Shown piece by piece: positions 8,572 through 17,875 of a DNA stretch of 64,000 nt. The first letter of the stretch is position 1. Each line of letters begins with the position of its first letter. The translations under genes were made by a program, and so were the position numbers. The notes beneath the pieces are model-generated. The model saw only the letters and a program-made list of their open reading frames with translations, was not told the origin of the DNA and searched no databases. The stretch spans positions 62,001 through 126,000 of the forward strand of contig CAWJJO010000019.1 of the NCBI GenBank assembly GCA_963843285.1, given 5' to 3'. This DNA is from CAZDDB01 sp963843285 (GTDB lineage: Bacteria > Acidobacteriota > HRBIN11 > JAKEFK01).

Positions 8572-9774
8572 ATGAGCTTTCTGGATTTGCTTCAATTCGC
8601 GTGGAGCGCGCTGCGTGGACATCGCCTGCGCAGTGTGCTCAGCACACTTGGTGTCGCGATTGGCGTGGCTTCGGTGGTACTCCTTACCGCGCTCGGTGAA
8701 GGCGCGCGAATTTACGTGACGTCACAACTCGCGGCGCTTGGAAGCGATCTGATGATCGTTCTTCCCGGAAAAGTAGAAACATCCGGTGTCATTCCGATTG
8801 TCGGTGGTGTACCTCATGACCTTACATTGGACGATGCGCTCGCGTTACAAAGACAAATTCCGGTTATCCGAAAGCTTGGGCCTGCGACCGTGGGGCAAAC
8901 AACAGTGTCACACGGTTCTCTAAGCCGTAATGTGATGATCATCGGAGCAACTCCGGAATTCCTCGATATGCAACGCCTGAAACTGGGGCGCGGCAGCTCA
9001 CTCCCTTCCGGTGAAATTACACGCGGTTCCAACGTTGCCGTTATCGGCACGGCAATTCAACAGCAACTCTATGGTGGTGGAAACCCGCTCGGCCAAATCC
9101 TGCGAATCGGCGACTTTCGCTTTCGCATCATCGGTGTACTGGCGCCAAAAGGGGAGCACATGGGATTCAACTATGATGAAATCGTATTGATCCCCGTGGC
9201 AACTTCCATGAAAGTGTTCAATCTGACCACTCTCTTCCGCATCTTTGTGCAGGCAAATTCCTTTCAAGATCTGGAACCGGTAAAGAGACAGGTGATTGAA
9301 ATCATCAAAGAGCGGCATAAAGAGGAAGATATCACACTGCTTACGCAAGATTCTATACTCGATTCCTTCAATCAGATTTTTACGGCACTTACGCTTGGTC
9401 TCGCGGGAATTGCAGCTATTTCCCTGACTGTAGCCGGAATTGGAATCATGAATGTCATGCTTGTGTCCGTTTCAGAACGGACTTCTGAAATCGGATTGCT
9501 AAAAGCGGTCGGTGTAACGCGCGGACAGATCATTCTTGTGTTCCTGGCGGAGGCGTTGCTGCTATCGCTGGCGGGTGGATTCACCGGTCTGGCGGCAGCC
9601 CTGCTTTCTGTGCGCCTTGTGACGGGTATTTTCCCGTCGTTTCCTGCGCAGATTCCGCCCTGGTCTGTGTTGCTTGCGGTGGGTGTCTCTTTATCGGTCG
9701 GCGTGATGTTCGGTGTCTGGCCCGCACGGCGCGCCTCACGATTGGATCCAATCCTCGCCCTTACGAGAAGGTAG
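8572..9774 (+). CDS. ABC transporter permease, FtsX/MacB type (first of two)
   Basis: The 400 residues have the MacB permease layout: one N-terminal membrane segment (about 20-40), a periplasmic domain (about 45-270, MacB_PCD-like, with VAVIGTAIQQQLYG and FRIIGVLAPKG) and three C-terminal membrane segments in the FtsX domain (ISLTVAGIGIMNVMLVSVSERTSEIGLLKAVG). It starts 21 bases after the ATPase gene. It is related to, but clearly not identical with, the next permease, so the pair could form a heterodimer around the ATPase. Confidence 0.93.
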   Translation: MSFLDLLQFAWSALRGHRLRSVLSTLGVAIGVASVVLLTALGEGARIYVTSQLAALGSDLMIVLPGKVETSGVIPIVGGVPHDLTLDDALALQRQIPVIRKLGPATVGQTTVSHGSLSRNVMIIGATPEFLDMQRLKLGRGSSLPSGEITRGSNVAVIGTAIQQQLYGGGNPLGQILRIGDFRFRIIGVLAPKGEHMGFNYDEIVLIPVATSMKVFNLTTLFRIFVQANSFQDLEPVKRQVIEIIKERHKEEDITLLTQDSILDSFNQIFTALTLGLAGIAAISLTVAGIGIMNVMLVSVSERTSEIGLLKAVGVTRGQIILVFLAEALLLSLAGGFTGLAAALLSVRLVTGIFPSFPAQIPPWSVLLAVGVSLSVGVMFGVWPARRASRLDPILALTRR

Positions 9775-9935
9775 GAATTCACCGCAGAGACGCAGAGTGC
9801 GCCGAGGAAGGATGAGAATGAAAAGACGAAACTCGGAATTAATAGAATGGAGAAGCATTTTGAAAATTCTAATTGTGTTGGGCTCCATTCCCTATTCTAA
9901 AAACTCTGCGTTCTCTGCGTCTCTGCGGTGAATCC
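9775..9935. repeat. long palindromic element (family E) between the two permease genes
   Basis: The left arm (9775-9808) begins directly after the stop of the first permease: ATTCACCGCAGAGACGCAGAG. The right arm (9902-9935) carries the complement, CTCTGCGTCTCTGCGGTGAAT. About 90 bases of unrelated sequence lie between. The second permease starts 6 bases later. In RNA this would form a long hairpin inside the operon. Confidence 0.85.
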
Positions 9936-9940
9936 TTAAC

Positions 9941-11140
9941 ATGGAAGTACAGGATGTTGCGAAACTGACGATCGGGACGATTCGTGCGCACAAGCTACGG
10001 ACCTTTCTTACCATGCTTGGCATTGCGATTGGAACGGCATCGGTGATTTTGCTCACTTCGATCGTCGAAGGGACGCGCGTTTTCATACTGAAGCAGTTCA
10101 CGCAATTCGGAACGAATCTTCTAAATATCGTCCCAGGGAAATCGGAAGTGATGGGGCTGCCTGGAGCGGTTTCTACAACACGAAAACTTACGCTGGATGA
10201 CGCGCTGGCCATTACGCGGATTCGCGGTGTGGTCAAATCGATGCCGGTCAGTTATGGCTCCGCAAAGGTGGAAGCGGGAAATCGCGCAAGATCCGTCTTT
10301 ATTCGAGGCGTTACCTCCGATGCTCCGGAAGTATGGCAATTTCCGGTACGGCAGGGATCGTTTCTCCCGCCTTCCGATTTCAACAGGGGAGAACCTGTGA
10401 CAGCGCTTGGACCGACACTCAAAAAAGAATTGTTTGGAACCGAAAATGCTCTTGGACAGCATGTCCATATTGGCGGAAGACGTTTTCTCGTCATTGGGGT
10501 GATGGACGCCAAAGGACAGATGCTGGGGCTCGATATTGATGATGCCGCGTACATCCACGTTTCCATGGCAATGAAGTTGTTTAACAAAGATGGTTTGCAG
10601 GAGATTCACGTGCTGTTTGCAAATGCGCAGATAGCAACGGCAGTTGCTGAAGAAATCCGCAGAGTCTTAAAGGAACGTCATGACAACGAAGAGGACTTCA
10701 CGATCATCACTCAAACGGAAATGCTGGGGCGTCTGGACAGTATCCTCGGCATCATCAGTATGGGACTCGGAGCAATTGCCGCGATCTCTTTGATCGTCGG
10801 ATCTGTCGGAATTCTGACCATGATGTGGATTTCAGTCAACGAAAGGGTCAGCGAGATTGGGCTCGAAAAAGCGATCGGCGCCGAACCACAACAAATTCTG
10901 CTGCTCTTCCTGAGCGAAGCGGCGCTGCTTTCTACGATTGGAGGCGTCAGCGGCGTGGTTGCCGGACTTGCAATTGCTCAGATACTTGGCGTGCTAATTC
11001 CCGCATTGCCAGTCAAAGTGCCTGCACTGTACGTGTGTCTGTCGATTGTAGTGAGTATCGTTGTGGGACTTGCGAGCGGCGTTCTTCCGGCGCGCCGCGC
11101 CGCGCAGCTCGATCCGCTCGAAGCCCTGAGAGCGGAATAG
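9941..11140 (+). CDS. ABC transporter permease, FtsX/MacB type (second of two)
   Basis: The 399 residues have the same layout as the preceding permease: N-terminal membrane segment, periplasmic domain with FLVIGVMDAKG, and three C-terminal membrane segments containing ISVNERVSEIGLEKAIGA and VLPARRAAQLDPLEALR. The ATG follows a family E palindrome by only 5 bases and has no clear ribosome binding site, so its translation may depend on coupling or on the hairpin. It is the last gene of the plus-strand run; the convergent M16 peptidase gene ends 33 bases downstream. Confidence 0.92.
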   Translation: MEVQDVAKLTIGTIRAHKLRTFLTMLGIAIGTASVILLTSIVEGTRVFILKQFTQFGTNLLNIVPGKSEVMGLPGAVSTTRKLTLDDALAITRIRGVVKSMPVSYGSAKVEAGNRARSVFIRGVTSDAPEVWQFPVRQGSFLPPSDFNRGEPVTALGPTLKKELFGTENALGQHVHIGGRRFLVIGVMDAKGQMLGLDIDDAAYIHVSMAMKLFNKDGLQEIHVLFANAQIATAVAEEIRRVLKERHDNEEDFTIITQTEMLGRLDSILGIISMGLGAIAAISLIVGSVGILTMMWISVNERVSEIGLEKAIGAEPQQILLLFLSEAALLSTIGGVSGVVAGLAIAQILGVLIPALPVKVPALYVCLSIVVSIVVGLASGVLPARRAAQLDPLEALRAE

Positions 11141-11173
11141 CGTCGTCGCGTCATCGCGTCTTTGCGAGAAATC

Positions 11174-13627
11174 TCACCTTGTGTCTACAACAACTGTGAC
11201 ACCGTTCAGGAACTGCGGGATAATACGACGAACCTGATCCAGCGTAACCGAACGAATGCGCCTTTCGAACTCGGTTTGATCTAACAACCGTCCTTGCTCA
11301 ATCCATTCGCGAACATAAAACGCGGAAAGCTCTTCGTTGCTCTGATGCTGCGTAAGTCTGCGTCCGATCAAATGCTGCTTTGCTTCTTCTACTTCCTCAT
11401 TGGTGGGCGGATGATCGCGGAGGTCTTTCATGATCCGTTCAAACTCCGCGCGTGAATTGTCCAGCTGGTCCGGATTCACACCGTAGTAAATCGAGATCCA
11501 GGAATTGACGCTGTCGCAATTGTAGTTGCTGCTAATATAGTAAATCAGGCCCTTTCGCCCGATCATCTCCTTTCCCAGACGTCCTTCATAAGCATGAGTC
11601 ATGATGTAGAGCAGGACGCGGTAGGCAAGGGAGTGCGGATCGGAAGAAGCGGGCGCCGTCAGCGCATAGCCGAACTGGGACTGTGCCTTGCCGGGAATCC
11701 GGACCGTCTTTTCTTTTTGCACAACACGAAGCGGCGGGAGTTGCGCCTTCTTTGTTGCAGCGGCAGTTCCAAGCTGCTCCTTCAGAATCGCAAGAGTGGC
11801 GTCTTCGTCAATGTCTCCCACCACACAGATCACGGCAGGAGAACGGGAGCCGCGATTGACTCCGGCTCCCAGTAATTGTCCGAGGGTTTGGATTACCGCC
11901 GTTTCCGGATCCTCCAGAGCCGAGGGATCAGGCACTGCGTCCTTCAAAACGGCGCCGCCCACATCACGAACGGCAGCTGCCACATCGTCCTTGAGAAACC
12001 GGCGATGCACAGAGGTATGGCGCCAGACCGGAGTATCCGAGCTGAAATCAGCTTCACTTTCTACAGTATTAGATGGAATCAGTAACCGCACAAAGCCGGC
12101 AGGAGTCCTGGAGATCCTGCGGACAATCAAGGTGATTCCGTTCTTCAGGGTCACTATTTTCGGCAGGTCCGGCGCAGCGGGCACAGTTTTCATAGCGGCG
12201 CGTGGATGTTGTTCCGCTTCGGCGCCGTTACCGGATGTGAGATACCATCCGATCGTCCTTTGCCCTGGCTTGAGATACTTCCGAGCTACCGCCTGAATGT
12301 CGGCAGCAGTCACAACGTTCAGCAAATCGGACAGTTTTTGCAAAACTGGAAAAGCTCCAATTCCTTCAAAGAACGCCATCTGGTGAGACGCGTCTTCCGT
12401 TGTCTCAATATCAAACACCAGGGCATCTTGAAGCTCCTTGCGAGCGCGGTCGATTTCTTCACGCGCTACAGGCTGCTCACGCACTCCGGCGATTCGTTTT
12501 TCTATCTCGTTTTCAATTTGTGCCCGCTCAACACCCGGATCGGAAGTGCCTGCAATACTGAGAACGTATGGTTGAGCGGTAGGAATAAAGAACGTCGTAA
12601 TCCGTTTTCCAACACCGTGCAGTCGGGTGTGCGGATGGGCCGGCTCCGCTTCCTGCTCTTGCCTGAAATTCACACCGGAGGCGCCGCCAAGCACTGCCTG
12701 CAGCAGCAGATACGCCGGATATTCCGGATCACGCGCGGCCGGTGCGCGATATGTAATCTGATAATAATTGATTGGTCCGGACCCTCGAATTGTGAACCTC
12801 CGCTCTCCCTCCTGCGGGGGCTCCACCGTCCGGGGTAACCCCGCTGCGTCTCCGGAAGTAAGCGTATCAAAATAACGATGGACTCTTTGACTTGCATCGG
12901 CGGAATCGACATCACCTGCAATCGCCAGAACAGCGTTCGCAGGATGATAGTAGCGATGATAAAAATTCACAATGTCGTCATGCGTGATCTTTTCCACATC
13001 GCTGGTCCAGCCGATCGTGTTGTAACGGTATGGATGTTGCAAAAAAGACATCGCATTTACCGCGTCGTTCAAGATCAATGACGGATCATTTTCATAGCTA
13101 TGAAGCTCCGTGAGCACCGCGCCGCGTTCCGCCTCCACTTCCTCTGCTTTGATCAGAGCGCTGCTCATGCGGTCTGCCTGGATCTGCAGCACGAGATCAA
13201 AATCCTTTACCGGAACAGTTTCGAAGTATGTGGTCTGATCCAGGAATGTGTATCCGTGCCATTCACCGCCAACGGCATAAATTCTGCTTACCACATCGGT
13301 ATTGGGAAAGTTCTTCGTTGCGCGAAATGCCATGTGTTCCACAAAATGCGCGAGACCGGTAGTACCGACACATTCATTGCGCGCGCCGACTTTGTAGAGC
13401 ACCTGCGTGCTGACAAGCGGCTGTACATGATCTTCAAGAATCATCACTGTCAGACCGTTTTGGAGATGTTCGATTTTTACTTGCGACAGATCGTACGCGT
13501 AGGCGGAAACCACAAAGGCGCAAAGGCACCAAAGTATGAGAATGGAGGATAGAGGATGGAGGATAGATCGCGCTGAAATTTTATCTGCAGCCCTTCGTGC
13601 CTTGGTGTCTTTGTGGTTAATCCTCAA
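11174..13627 (-). CDS. secreted M16-family zinc peptidase (pitrilysin/insulinase-like)
   Basis: About 817 residues from a TTG start at 13625-13627 that overlaps the stop of the upstream CoA-transferase gene (TTGA). The inverted zinc motif is intact (HFVEH, then an acidic stretch further on), followed by typical M16 blocks. The C-terminal half looks like the inactive second domain and seems shorter than in tandem M16 proteins. A signal peptide is predicted by eye: basic start, hydrophobic ILILWCLCAFVV, then SAYA. Both the basic part and the hydrophobic core are encoded by the two arms of a family E palindrome. The alternative GTG within the right arm would leave a cytoplasmic protein. Role: degradation of oligopeptides in the periplasm, by family. 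Confidence 0.85.
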   Translation of the reverse strand: MRINHKDTKARRAADKISARSILHPLSSILILWCLCAFVVSAYAYDLSQVKIEHLQNGLTVMILEDHVQPLVSTQVLYKVGARNECVGTTGLAHFVEHMAFRATKNFPNTDVVSRIYAVGGEWHGYTFLDQTTYFETVPVKDFDLVLQIQADRMSSALIKAEEVEAERGAVLTELHSYENDPSLILNDAVNAMSFLQHPYRYNTIGWTSDVEKITHDDIVNFYHRYYHPANAVLAIAGDVDSADASQRVHRYFDTLTSGDAAGLPRTVEPPQEGERRFTIRGSGPINYYQITYRAPAARDPEYPAYLLLQAVLGGASGVNFRQEQEAEPAHPHTRLHGVGKRITTFFIPTAQPYVLSIAGTSDPGVERAQIENEIEKRIAGVREQPVAREEIDRARKELQDALVFDIETTEDASHQMAFFEGIGAFPVLQKLSDLLNVVTAADIQAVARKYLKPGQRTIGWYLTSGNGAEAEQHPRAAMKTVPAAPDLPKIVTLKNGITLIVRRISRTPAGFVRLLIPSNTVESEADFSSDTPVWRHTSVHRRFLKDDVAAAVRDVGGAVLKDAVPDPSALEDPETAVIQTLGQLLGAGVNRGSRSPAVICVVGDIDEDATLAILKEQLGTAAATKKAQLPPLRVVQKEKTVRIPGKAQSQFGYALTAPASSDPHSLAYRVLLYIMTHAYEGRLGKEMIGRKGLIYYISSNYNCDSVNSWISIYYGVNPDQLDNSRAEFERIMKDLRDHPPTNEEVEEAKQHLIGRRLTQHQSNEELSAFYVREWIEQGRLLDQTEFERRIRSVTLDQVRRIIPQFLNGVTVVVDTR
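13505..13624. repeat. palindromic element (family E) overlapping the M16 gene start
   Basis: Left arm 13505-13535 (AACCACAAAGGCGCAAAGG and on) and right arm 13591-13622 (its approximate complement, ending TGTCTTTGTGGTTAATCC). The spacer includes a short direct repeat of GGAGGATAGA. If the TTG start at 13627 is right, the whole element is coding. Confidence 0.8.
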
Positions 13628-14376
13628 ATGTATAAATGGTTGGGGTCGAGCTCTTCGCGAATGATCCGGAGTTGCTCCGGATGAGGAGGGTCCGTCGTAT
13701 TCAAATTGGAGGCGACTTTGACTTTCCATCCAAGATTTTCCTGCACCTGTTCGACCGTGCAATTCGGATGCAGCGTTGTCAGAATCATTTCGCCATCCTC
13801 AAATCCGTAGCATCCAAGATTCGTAATTACCTGAACCGGACCAGGTCCGGGCATTCCCAGCTTCGCACGGGTATCCGGGCCATCCACGTACCCGGGAGAA
13901 GTAATGAAATCAACCCGCTCCGGAAAAGTTCGCTTGCTTTGAGGCGCAATTACAAACACTTTTTTCGCCAGAATCGCAATTTCACATGCGCCTCCACTTC
14001 CAGGTAATCGCACGGTGGGCTTTTCGTAATCGCCGACAACCGTCGTATTCAAGTTCCCGAAACGATCGATCTGCGCGCCCTGCAGAAAACCGACATCGAT
14101 CCGCTGTCCCTGCAGGTAGTAGTTGAAAATATCGAACATGGAGCAAATGCTGAGCGAGTTGGTTACCAGGGCGGGATCTCCAATTGAAACGGGAAGACGT
14201 TCCGGTGTCGCGCCTACTGCTCCTGATTCATACAGCAACACAAGGTCGGGCGCATGCATTCTGCGCGCAAGATTGCACGCCATGTTGGGAAGCCCGATTC
14301 CAACAAACACTACATCGCGGTCTTGCAATTGCCGCGCCGCTTGACAAACCATCAGCTCGTTTGTGTTGTAATCCAT
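13624..14376 (-). CDS. CoA-transferase subunit B (glutaconate/3-oxoacid CoA-transferase type)
   Basis: The 250 residues have the beta-subunit signature: VFVGIGLPNMACNLARR near the start, the active-site Glu in LLYESGAVG, and GAQIDRFGNLNTTVVGDY. The enzyme moves CoA between an acyl-CoA and a free acid. In most genomes the A and B subunit genes are adjacent; here the A gene lies 3.5 kb upstream (17921-18831), separated by three unrelated genes, and is frameshifted. The stop overlaps the M16 peptidase start. Confidence 0.9.
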   Translation of the reverse strand: MDYNTNELMVCQAARQLQDRDVVFVGIGLPNMACNLARRMHAPDLVLLYESGAVGATPERLPVSIGDPALVTNSLSICSMFDIFNYYLQGQRIDVGFLQGAQIDRFGNLNTTVVGDYEKPTVRLPGSGGACEIAILAKKVFVIAPQSKRTFPERVDFITSPGYVDGPDTRAKLGMPGPGPVQVITNLGCYGFEDGEMILTTLHPNCTVEQVQENLGWKVKVASNLNTTDPPHPEQLRIIREELDPNHLYI

Positions 14377-14388
14377 GATGAAAGTATT

Positions 14389-14420
14389 TCATCATAAAGA
14401 CGCAAAGAACACAAAGGAAT
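14389..14420. repeat. single family E arm, upstream of the CoA-transferase B gene
   Basis: CATAAAGACGCAAAGAACAC followed by AAAGGAA. There is no matching arm nearby; the approximate complement is at 17876-17913, 3.5 kb away, on the other side of three inserted genes. Confidence 0.6.
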
Positions 14421-14505
14421 TTTCTACGCTTCAAACCAATTTGATCAGCTGCGGACGTTACTGGACATCGTGTCGGCTCATGCATGCGGAACGCAGCTTT
14501 TGAGG

Positions 14506-16398
14506 TTAGCGTTCGCGCCAACGCTTTGCCTCTCGCACTCGCAGTAGAACCTCAAGGATTGCTTTGTTTTTAGTATCAGAAAACTTGCCTGTCTGATAGC
14601 TGACGATACCGGCTTTCAGAACATAAGCTCCCTGCTGATCAGGAGCGACGATAAAATCACCGATCGTACAGGAATCCTGAGGAAACACATCTCTTAGCAA
14701 CGGTACAGCGCCACGCGCAACGATGATTCCTTCACTTAGAATAGACCATCCTAATACCACGCGGCCTTTCAAACGATCTCCCCTTGAGTGACCTATCCAA
14801 ACAGATGATCCTTCATTCTTTGCGATAATCGCAAATCGAAAAGGCTTTGAAGGACGAACCACCAGAGCTTGTGGCACACTCCGGTAAGAAGCCATCACGC
14901 TCTCAGGGGCCGTTTGGCTCGTCGGAAGATCCTGTAGCTTGATCCTCATCGGATCTACCGCCATTCCTCTTACAAAAAGGGCAATCGGACTTTCGTTCCA
15001 AGACCAGAGACTTTCGGGAAAACGGTAACCCATATAAGAATTCCAGTTCCCCTGATCCCAAAAGGCGCCGATTGAGTGGGCGCCTATGGACCACAGCAAG
15101 GTCAAGACAAATATTTTTTTCAACCACCGGTTCCGAGAAATCAGACGACGAGCTGAGTATAAGAATAAGGTCAGGAGAGGCGTTATGTCTGCCATAAAGC
15201 GAGGGCCATAGTTTTGACCCGTTCCACCCCACCAATTCCCCCATTTGCTGTAAAGTAAAATGCTGAGCAAAACCCCTGCGGTCAAAGAACGTAAAAGACG
15301 GTCCCCATTCCTGTGCCAAACGAGCCCCATTCCAAGTAACGACAACAGAAATACAGGGGAGTAGATGAAAAGGCCGCGAGCCGGACTGAAAAGAATTCCC
15401 GCGAAACCCTCCAATAGTGGAGTTTTGAAAAAAGTTTCCGACAAAGGAAATTGGGAATGAAAGGGGTTCCCGAAATAGATCTCATTGTATAGCAGTTGGA
15501 AGACTGCCACTGGAAAAGCCGCGATAGCAAATTTCAAGAATTGAGGGCGATGATAACGAATTACATATAGAATCAGCGGCAGTACAACCACGAGGTCCGA
15601 AGGCCGACACACCACCGAGAAAGCCAGAGGGAATCCCGAAATGGCTATCCATACAGGTTGGCCCCGCCCACGGACCAGGCAATATACCCCGGCCGTCAAT
15701 GCGAGCTGGCTGGCACCATGTTGCCATAACCCGCGGCTGCTAATGCTAAGGCTACTACTTCCCAGAGCATAGACGACAGTGAGCAGCATCGAGATCCTGC
15801 GGCTCGTCAATCGGCGAAGTAATCCGTAAAATAATACGGCAGATAGTGCAACGATTGCGGCTGCAGACATCTTTGCCAGTTCCTTCGGTAGAACGGCATC
15901 GATTTCGGCGCCGCCGATAGCTGTTGGAATGTACATGGCGAGCGCCATAATGGAAGAGCCTACCGGAAATGCGGAAACATAATGTCCGTTCACAAATTCC
16001 AGATAATGTCGAACACCGTTTTTGTGAAGAAAATCAAACTCATCGAGATTGAAGTTGCCTTCCCGAAGAATACTCAACGGTAAATATGTCGCCGGAGTCG
16101 AATCTCCCGCTGGAAGTCCACTGCCGGCAAGATAAATTGCCATCAGAATGGAAAAGATCATCAGGCGGGGGTGGCAAAATAGTAAACCCCAGGAAAATCT
16201 TCTGTGGTAAACAAGTAGCCGTAGTGGAATCATCAAGAACAAAAGCGCAGTTAGATTAGGAAGGGTCCATCGTTCTAGAGAAACACCGCGGGCAGTGAGC
16301 GTCTCCAATCCAGTGAACATAATTCCCAGGATACAGAAGCTTAGTAGAAGTATTGCAACCTTGAAGAATGTGTCGGCCCAGCCCGCAAATCTCAACAA
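14506..16398 (-). CDS. polytopic membrane protein, possible GT-C-type glycosyltransferase
   Basis: The 630 residues hold about ten to twelve hydrophobic segments in the first 430, then a soluble C-terminal part of about 170 residues that looks beta-rich. An acidic and aromatic loop after the third segment (GLPAGDSTPATYLPLSILREGNFNLDEFDFLHKNG is its region, residues about 93-127) resembles the extracytoplasmic Asp/Glu loop of lipid-linked sugar transferases. No family is recognised with certainty. The neighbouring aldose-epimerase-like gene on the same strand fits sugar metabolism loosely. The block 14.5-17.8 kb splits a CoA-transferase operon. Confidence 0.65.
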   Translation of the reverse strand: MLRFAGWADTFFKVAILLLSFCILGIMFTGLETLTARGVSLERWTLPNLTALLFLMIPLRLLVYHRRFSWGLLFCHPRLMIFSILMAIYLAGSGLPAGDSTPATYLPLSILREGNFNLDEFDFLHKNGVRHYLEFVNGHYVSAFPVGSSIMALAMYIPTAIGGAEIDAVLPKELAKMSAAAIVALSAVLFYGLLRRLTSRRISMLLTVVYALGSSSLSISSRGLWQHGASQLALTAGVYCLVRGRGQPVWIAISGFPLAFSVVCRPSDLVVVLPLILYVIRYHRPQFLKFAIAAFPVAVFQLLYNEIYFGNPFHSQFPLSETFFKTPLLEGFAGILFSPARGLFIYSPVFLLSLLGMGLVWHRNGDRLLRSLTAGVLLSILLYSKWGNWWGGTGQNYGPRFMADITPLLTLFLYSARRLISRNRWLKKIFVLTLLWSIGAHSIGAFWDQGNWNSYMGYRFPESLWSWNESPIALFVRGMAVDPMRIKLQDLPTSQTAPESVMASYRSVPQALVVRPSKPFRFAIIAKNEGSSVWIGHSRGDRLKGRVVLGWSILSEGIIVARGAVPLLRDVFPQDSCTIGDFIVAPDQQGAYVLKAGIVSYQTGKFSDTKNKAILEVLLRVREAKRWRER

Positions 16399-16437
16399 AC
16401 GCTTCCTTTGTCGAACAGCTTAGCTACCCGCAACCCG

Positions 16438-17409
16438 CTATTGGCGGGGGATTGAAAGGGAGTAGATCGTGATTTTGAAATGCGTCACATCACCCGGGGG
16501 AAGTGCAATCACGTTGCTTTCAATTCCGTTGTTGGAAAGATTGAACGCATCGGTGGGACAGGTGTAAGGCTCGATACAGATGGCCTTTCTGGGAGCTGGA
16601 GGGGTAAACAGAACGACGTTTGGAAACTGTCGCCCGTCAAATTCCACGATCGTTTGTGTTGCGTTCCTGGAATCGGCAAGAATGCACTCGATGGATCCGT
16701 CCGGATCGCTAACGAGATCTGTAAAAATATCATCCAACTGGAGCTTGTTGACGTCAACGGGCTGGCGTAGATCGAAATGCCCAATCACATCCAGCAATTT
16801 TCCTGTTGGAAGAGTCTCAACTAGTTCCCAGTACTTCCGCGCCTTCACCTGCAAGGTACCTAATTCCGATTTTCGAAAATACGGGTGGATTCCAAATCCA
16901 AACGGCAACAGATCCGTTCCTGTATTTCGCACAGTTGTGTTCATTTCAAGCTTGCCGTTTTTTAGACGGTATGTAACTTCAAATTGGAACAGGAACGGAA
17001 ATTGCTTGAGAATTTGATCGGGATAATCATACGCATCGAGTGTGCAGTGTATCCACGCGCCTTCTTGATCGGATGCCCCAGATCCCGCAACGATCCAGCG
17101 TTTGTCCCGTACGAATCCGTGACGCGGAGGATCTACCTGATACTGCTTTCCGCGGAACGTGAAGGTTCCATCTTTGATTCGGTTCGGAAACGGAAAAAGA
17201 ATCGGAATTCCGTAGCTGGTCGGACGTTTGCAAAATTCTTCAAAGGCAACCGGTTCAAGGACAGGCAGTTGTGAGTAGAACGAAAAACAATTATTTCCAA
17301 ATTGCGGCGCAATTTCCGCGAACGCTCCGCTCGAGTCCCGAAGGGTGCAAACCTCCACATCTCCGCGAGTTTCAAATTGGACTGAATTGCTCATATTGCT
17401 CTTCATCAT
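16438..17409 (-). CDS. aldose 1-epimerase family protein
   Basis: The 323 residues have the galactose-mutarotase fold signatures: an early ILFPFPNRI block, PPRHGFVRDK (His), FGFGIHPYFRKS (second His) and the catalytic Glu in ICIEPYTC. Members interconvert alpha and beta anomers of sugars or sugar phosphates. Several in-frame ATGs crowd the start; GAGGG precedes the first. It is divergent from yjbQ with only 27 bases between start codons, so the promoters must be short or overlapping. Confidence 0.85.
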   Translation of the reverse strand: MMKSNMSNSVQFETRGDVEVCTLRDSSGAFAEIAPQFGNNCFSFYSQLPVLEPVAFEEFCKRPTSYGIPILFPFPNRIKDGTFTFRGKQYQVDPPRHGFVRDKRWIVAGSGASDQEGAWIHCTLDAYDYPDQILKQFPFLFQFEVTYRLKNGKLEMNTTVRNTGTDLLPFGFGIHPYFRKSELGTLQVKARKYWELVETLPTGKLLDVIGHFDLRQPVDVNKLQLDDIFTDLVSDPDGSIECILADSRNATQTIVEFDGRQFPNVVLFTPPAPRKAICIEPYTCPTDAFNLSNNGIESNVIALPPGDVTHFKITIYSLSIPRQ

Positions 17410-17436
17410 ACACCCTCAGAGTACAATAGGAACAGG

Positions 17437-17841
17437 ATGCGCAAGACGATCGAAATTACAACCGACAAGCCCAATGCGCTTTACGACATTACCGATCGAG
17501 TTCGCAAGATTGTATCGGATAGCGGGACGCAAAATGGACTCGTGCACGTATATGTTCGGCATGCAACAGCAGCGATCATGATCCAGGAAAACTGGGATGA
17601 ATCAGTTCAGACAGATGTTGTGAACCTTCTGAAAAAGCTCATTCCCAGTGGGGTGTGGCTGCACGATCGCCAGGACGGAAATGGCGATGCGCACTTGAAA
17701 TCCGGAATTATCGGACCATCGGAAACTGTTCCGCTTGTGGATGGCAACCTCGCACTTGGAAAATGGCAGAACATTTTCCTTTGCGAATTCGACGGTCCCC
17801 GAAAACGAGAGATCCTAATCACGGTAATTCCGGATAGCTAA
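17437..17841 (+). CDS. YjbQ/UPF0047 family protein
   Basis: The 134 residues cover the whole family: VYVRHATAAIMIQENWDESVQTD with the conserved His and Glu, HLKSGIIGPSETVPLVDGNLALGKWQNIFLCEFDGPR at the C-terminal half. The family forms trimers with a metal site; a weak thiamine-phosphate synthase activity is reported for the E. coli member, so the physiological role stays uncertain. It is the only plus-strand gene in the block that separates the CoA-transferase subunits. Confidence 0.88.
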   Translation: MRKTIEITTDKPNALYDITDRVRKIVSDSGTQNGLVHVYVRHATAAIMIQENWDESVQTDVVNLLKKLIPSGVWLHDRQDGNGDAHLKSGIIGPSETVPLVDGNLALGKWQNIFLCEFDGPRKREILITVIPDS

Positions 17842-17875
17842 TTTCTCAGTTTACAGACTGAAGGAATTCTTTGAT

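Noticed and set aside
13505..13625. Possible CRISPR-like repeats from the many similar GCAAAG motifs
   Set aside because: The repeats are inverted, not direct, are not regularly spaced and have no spacers or cas genes nearby.
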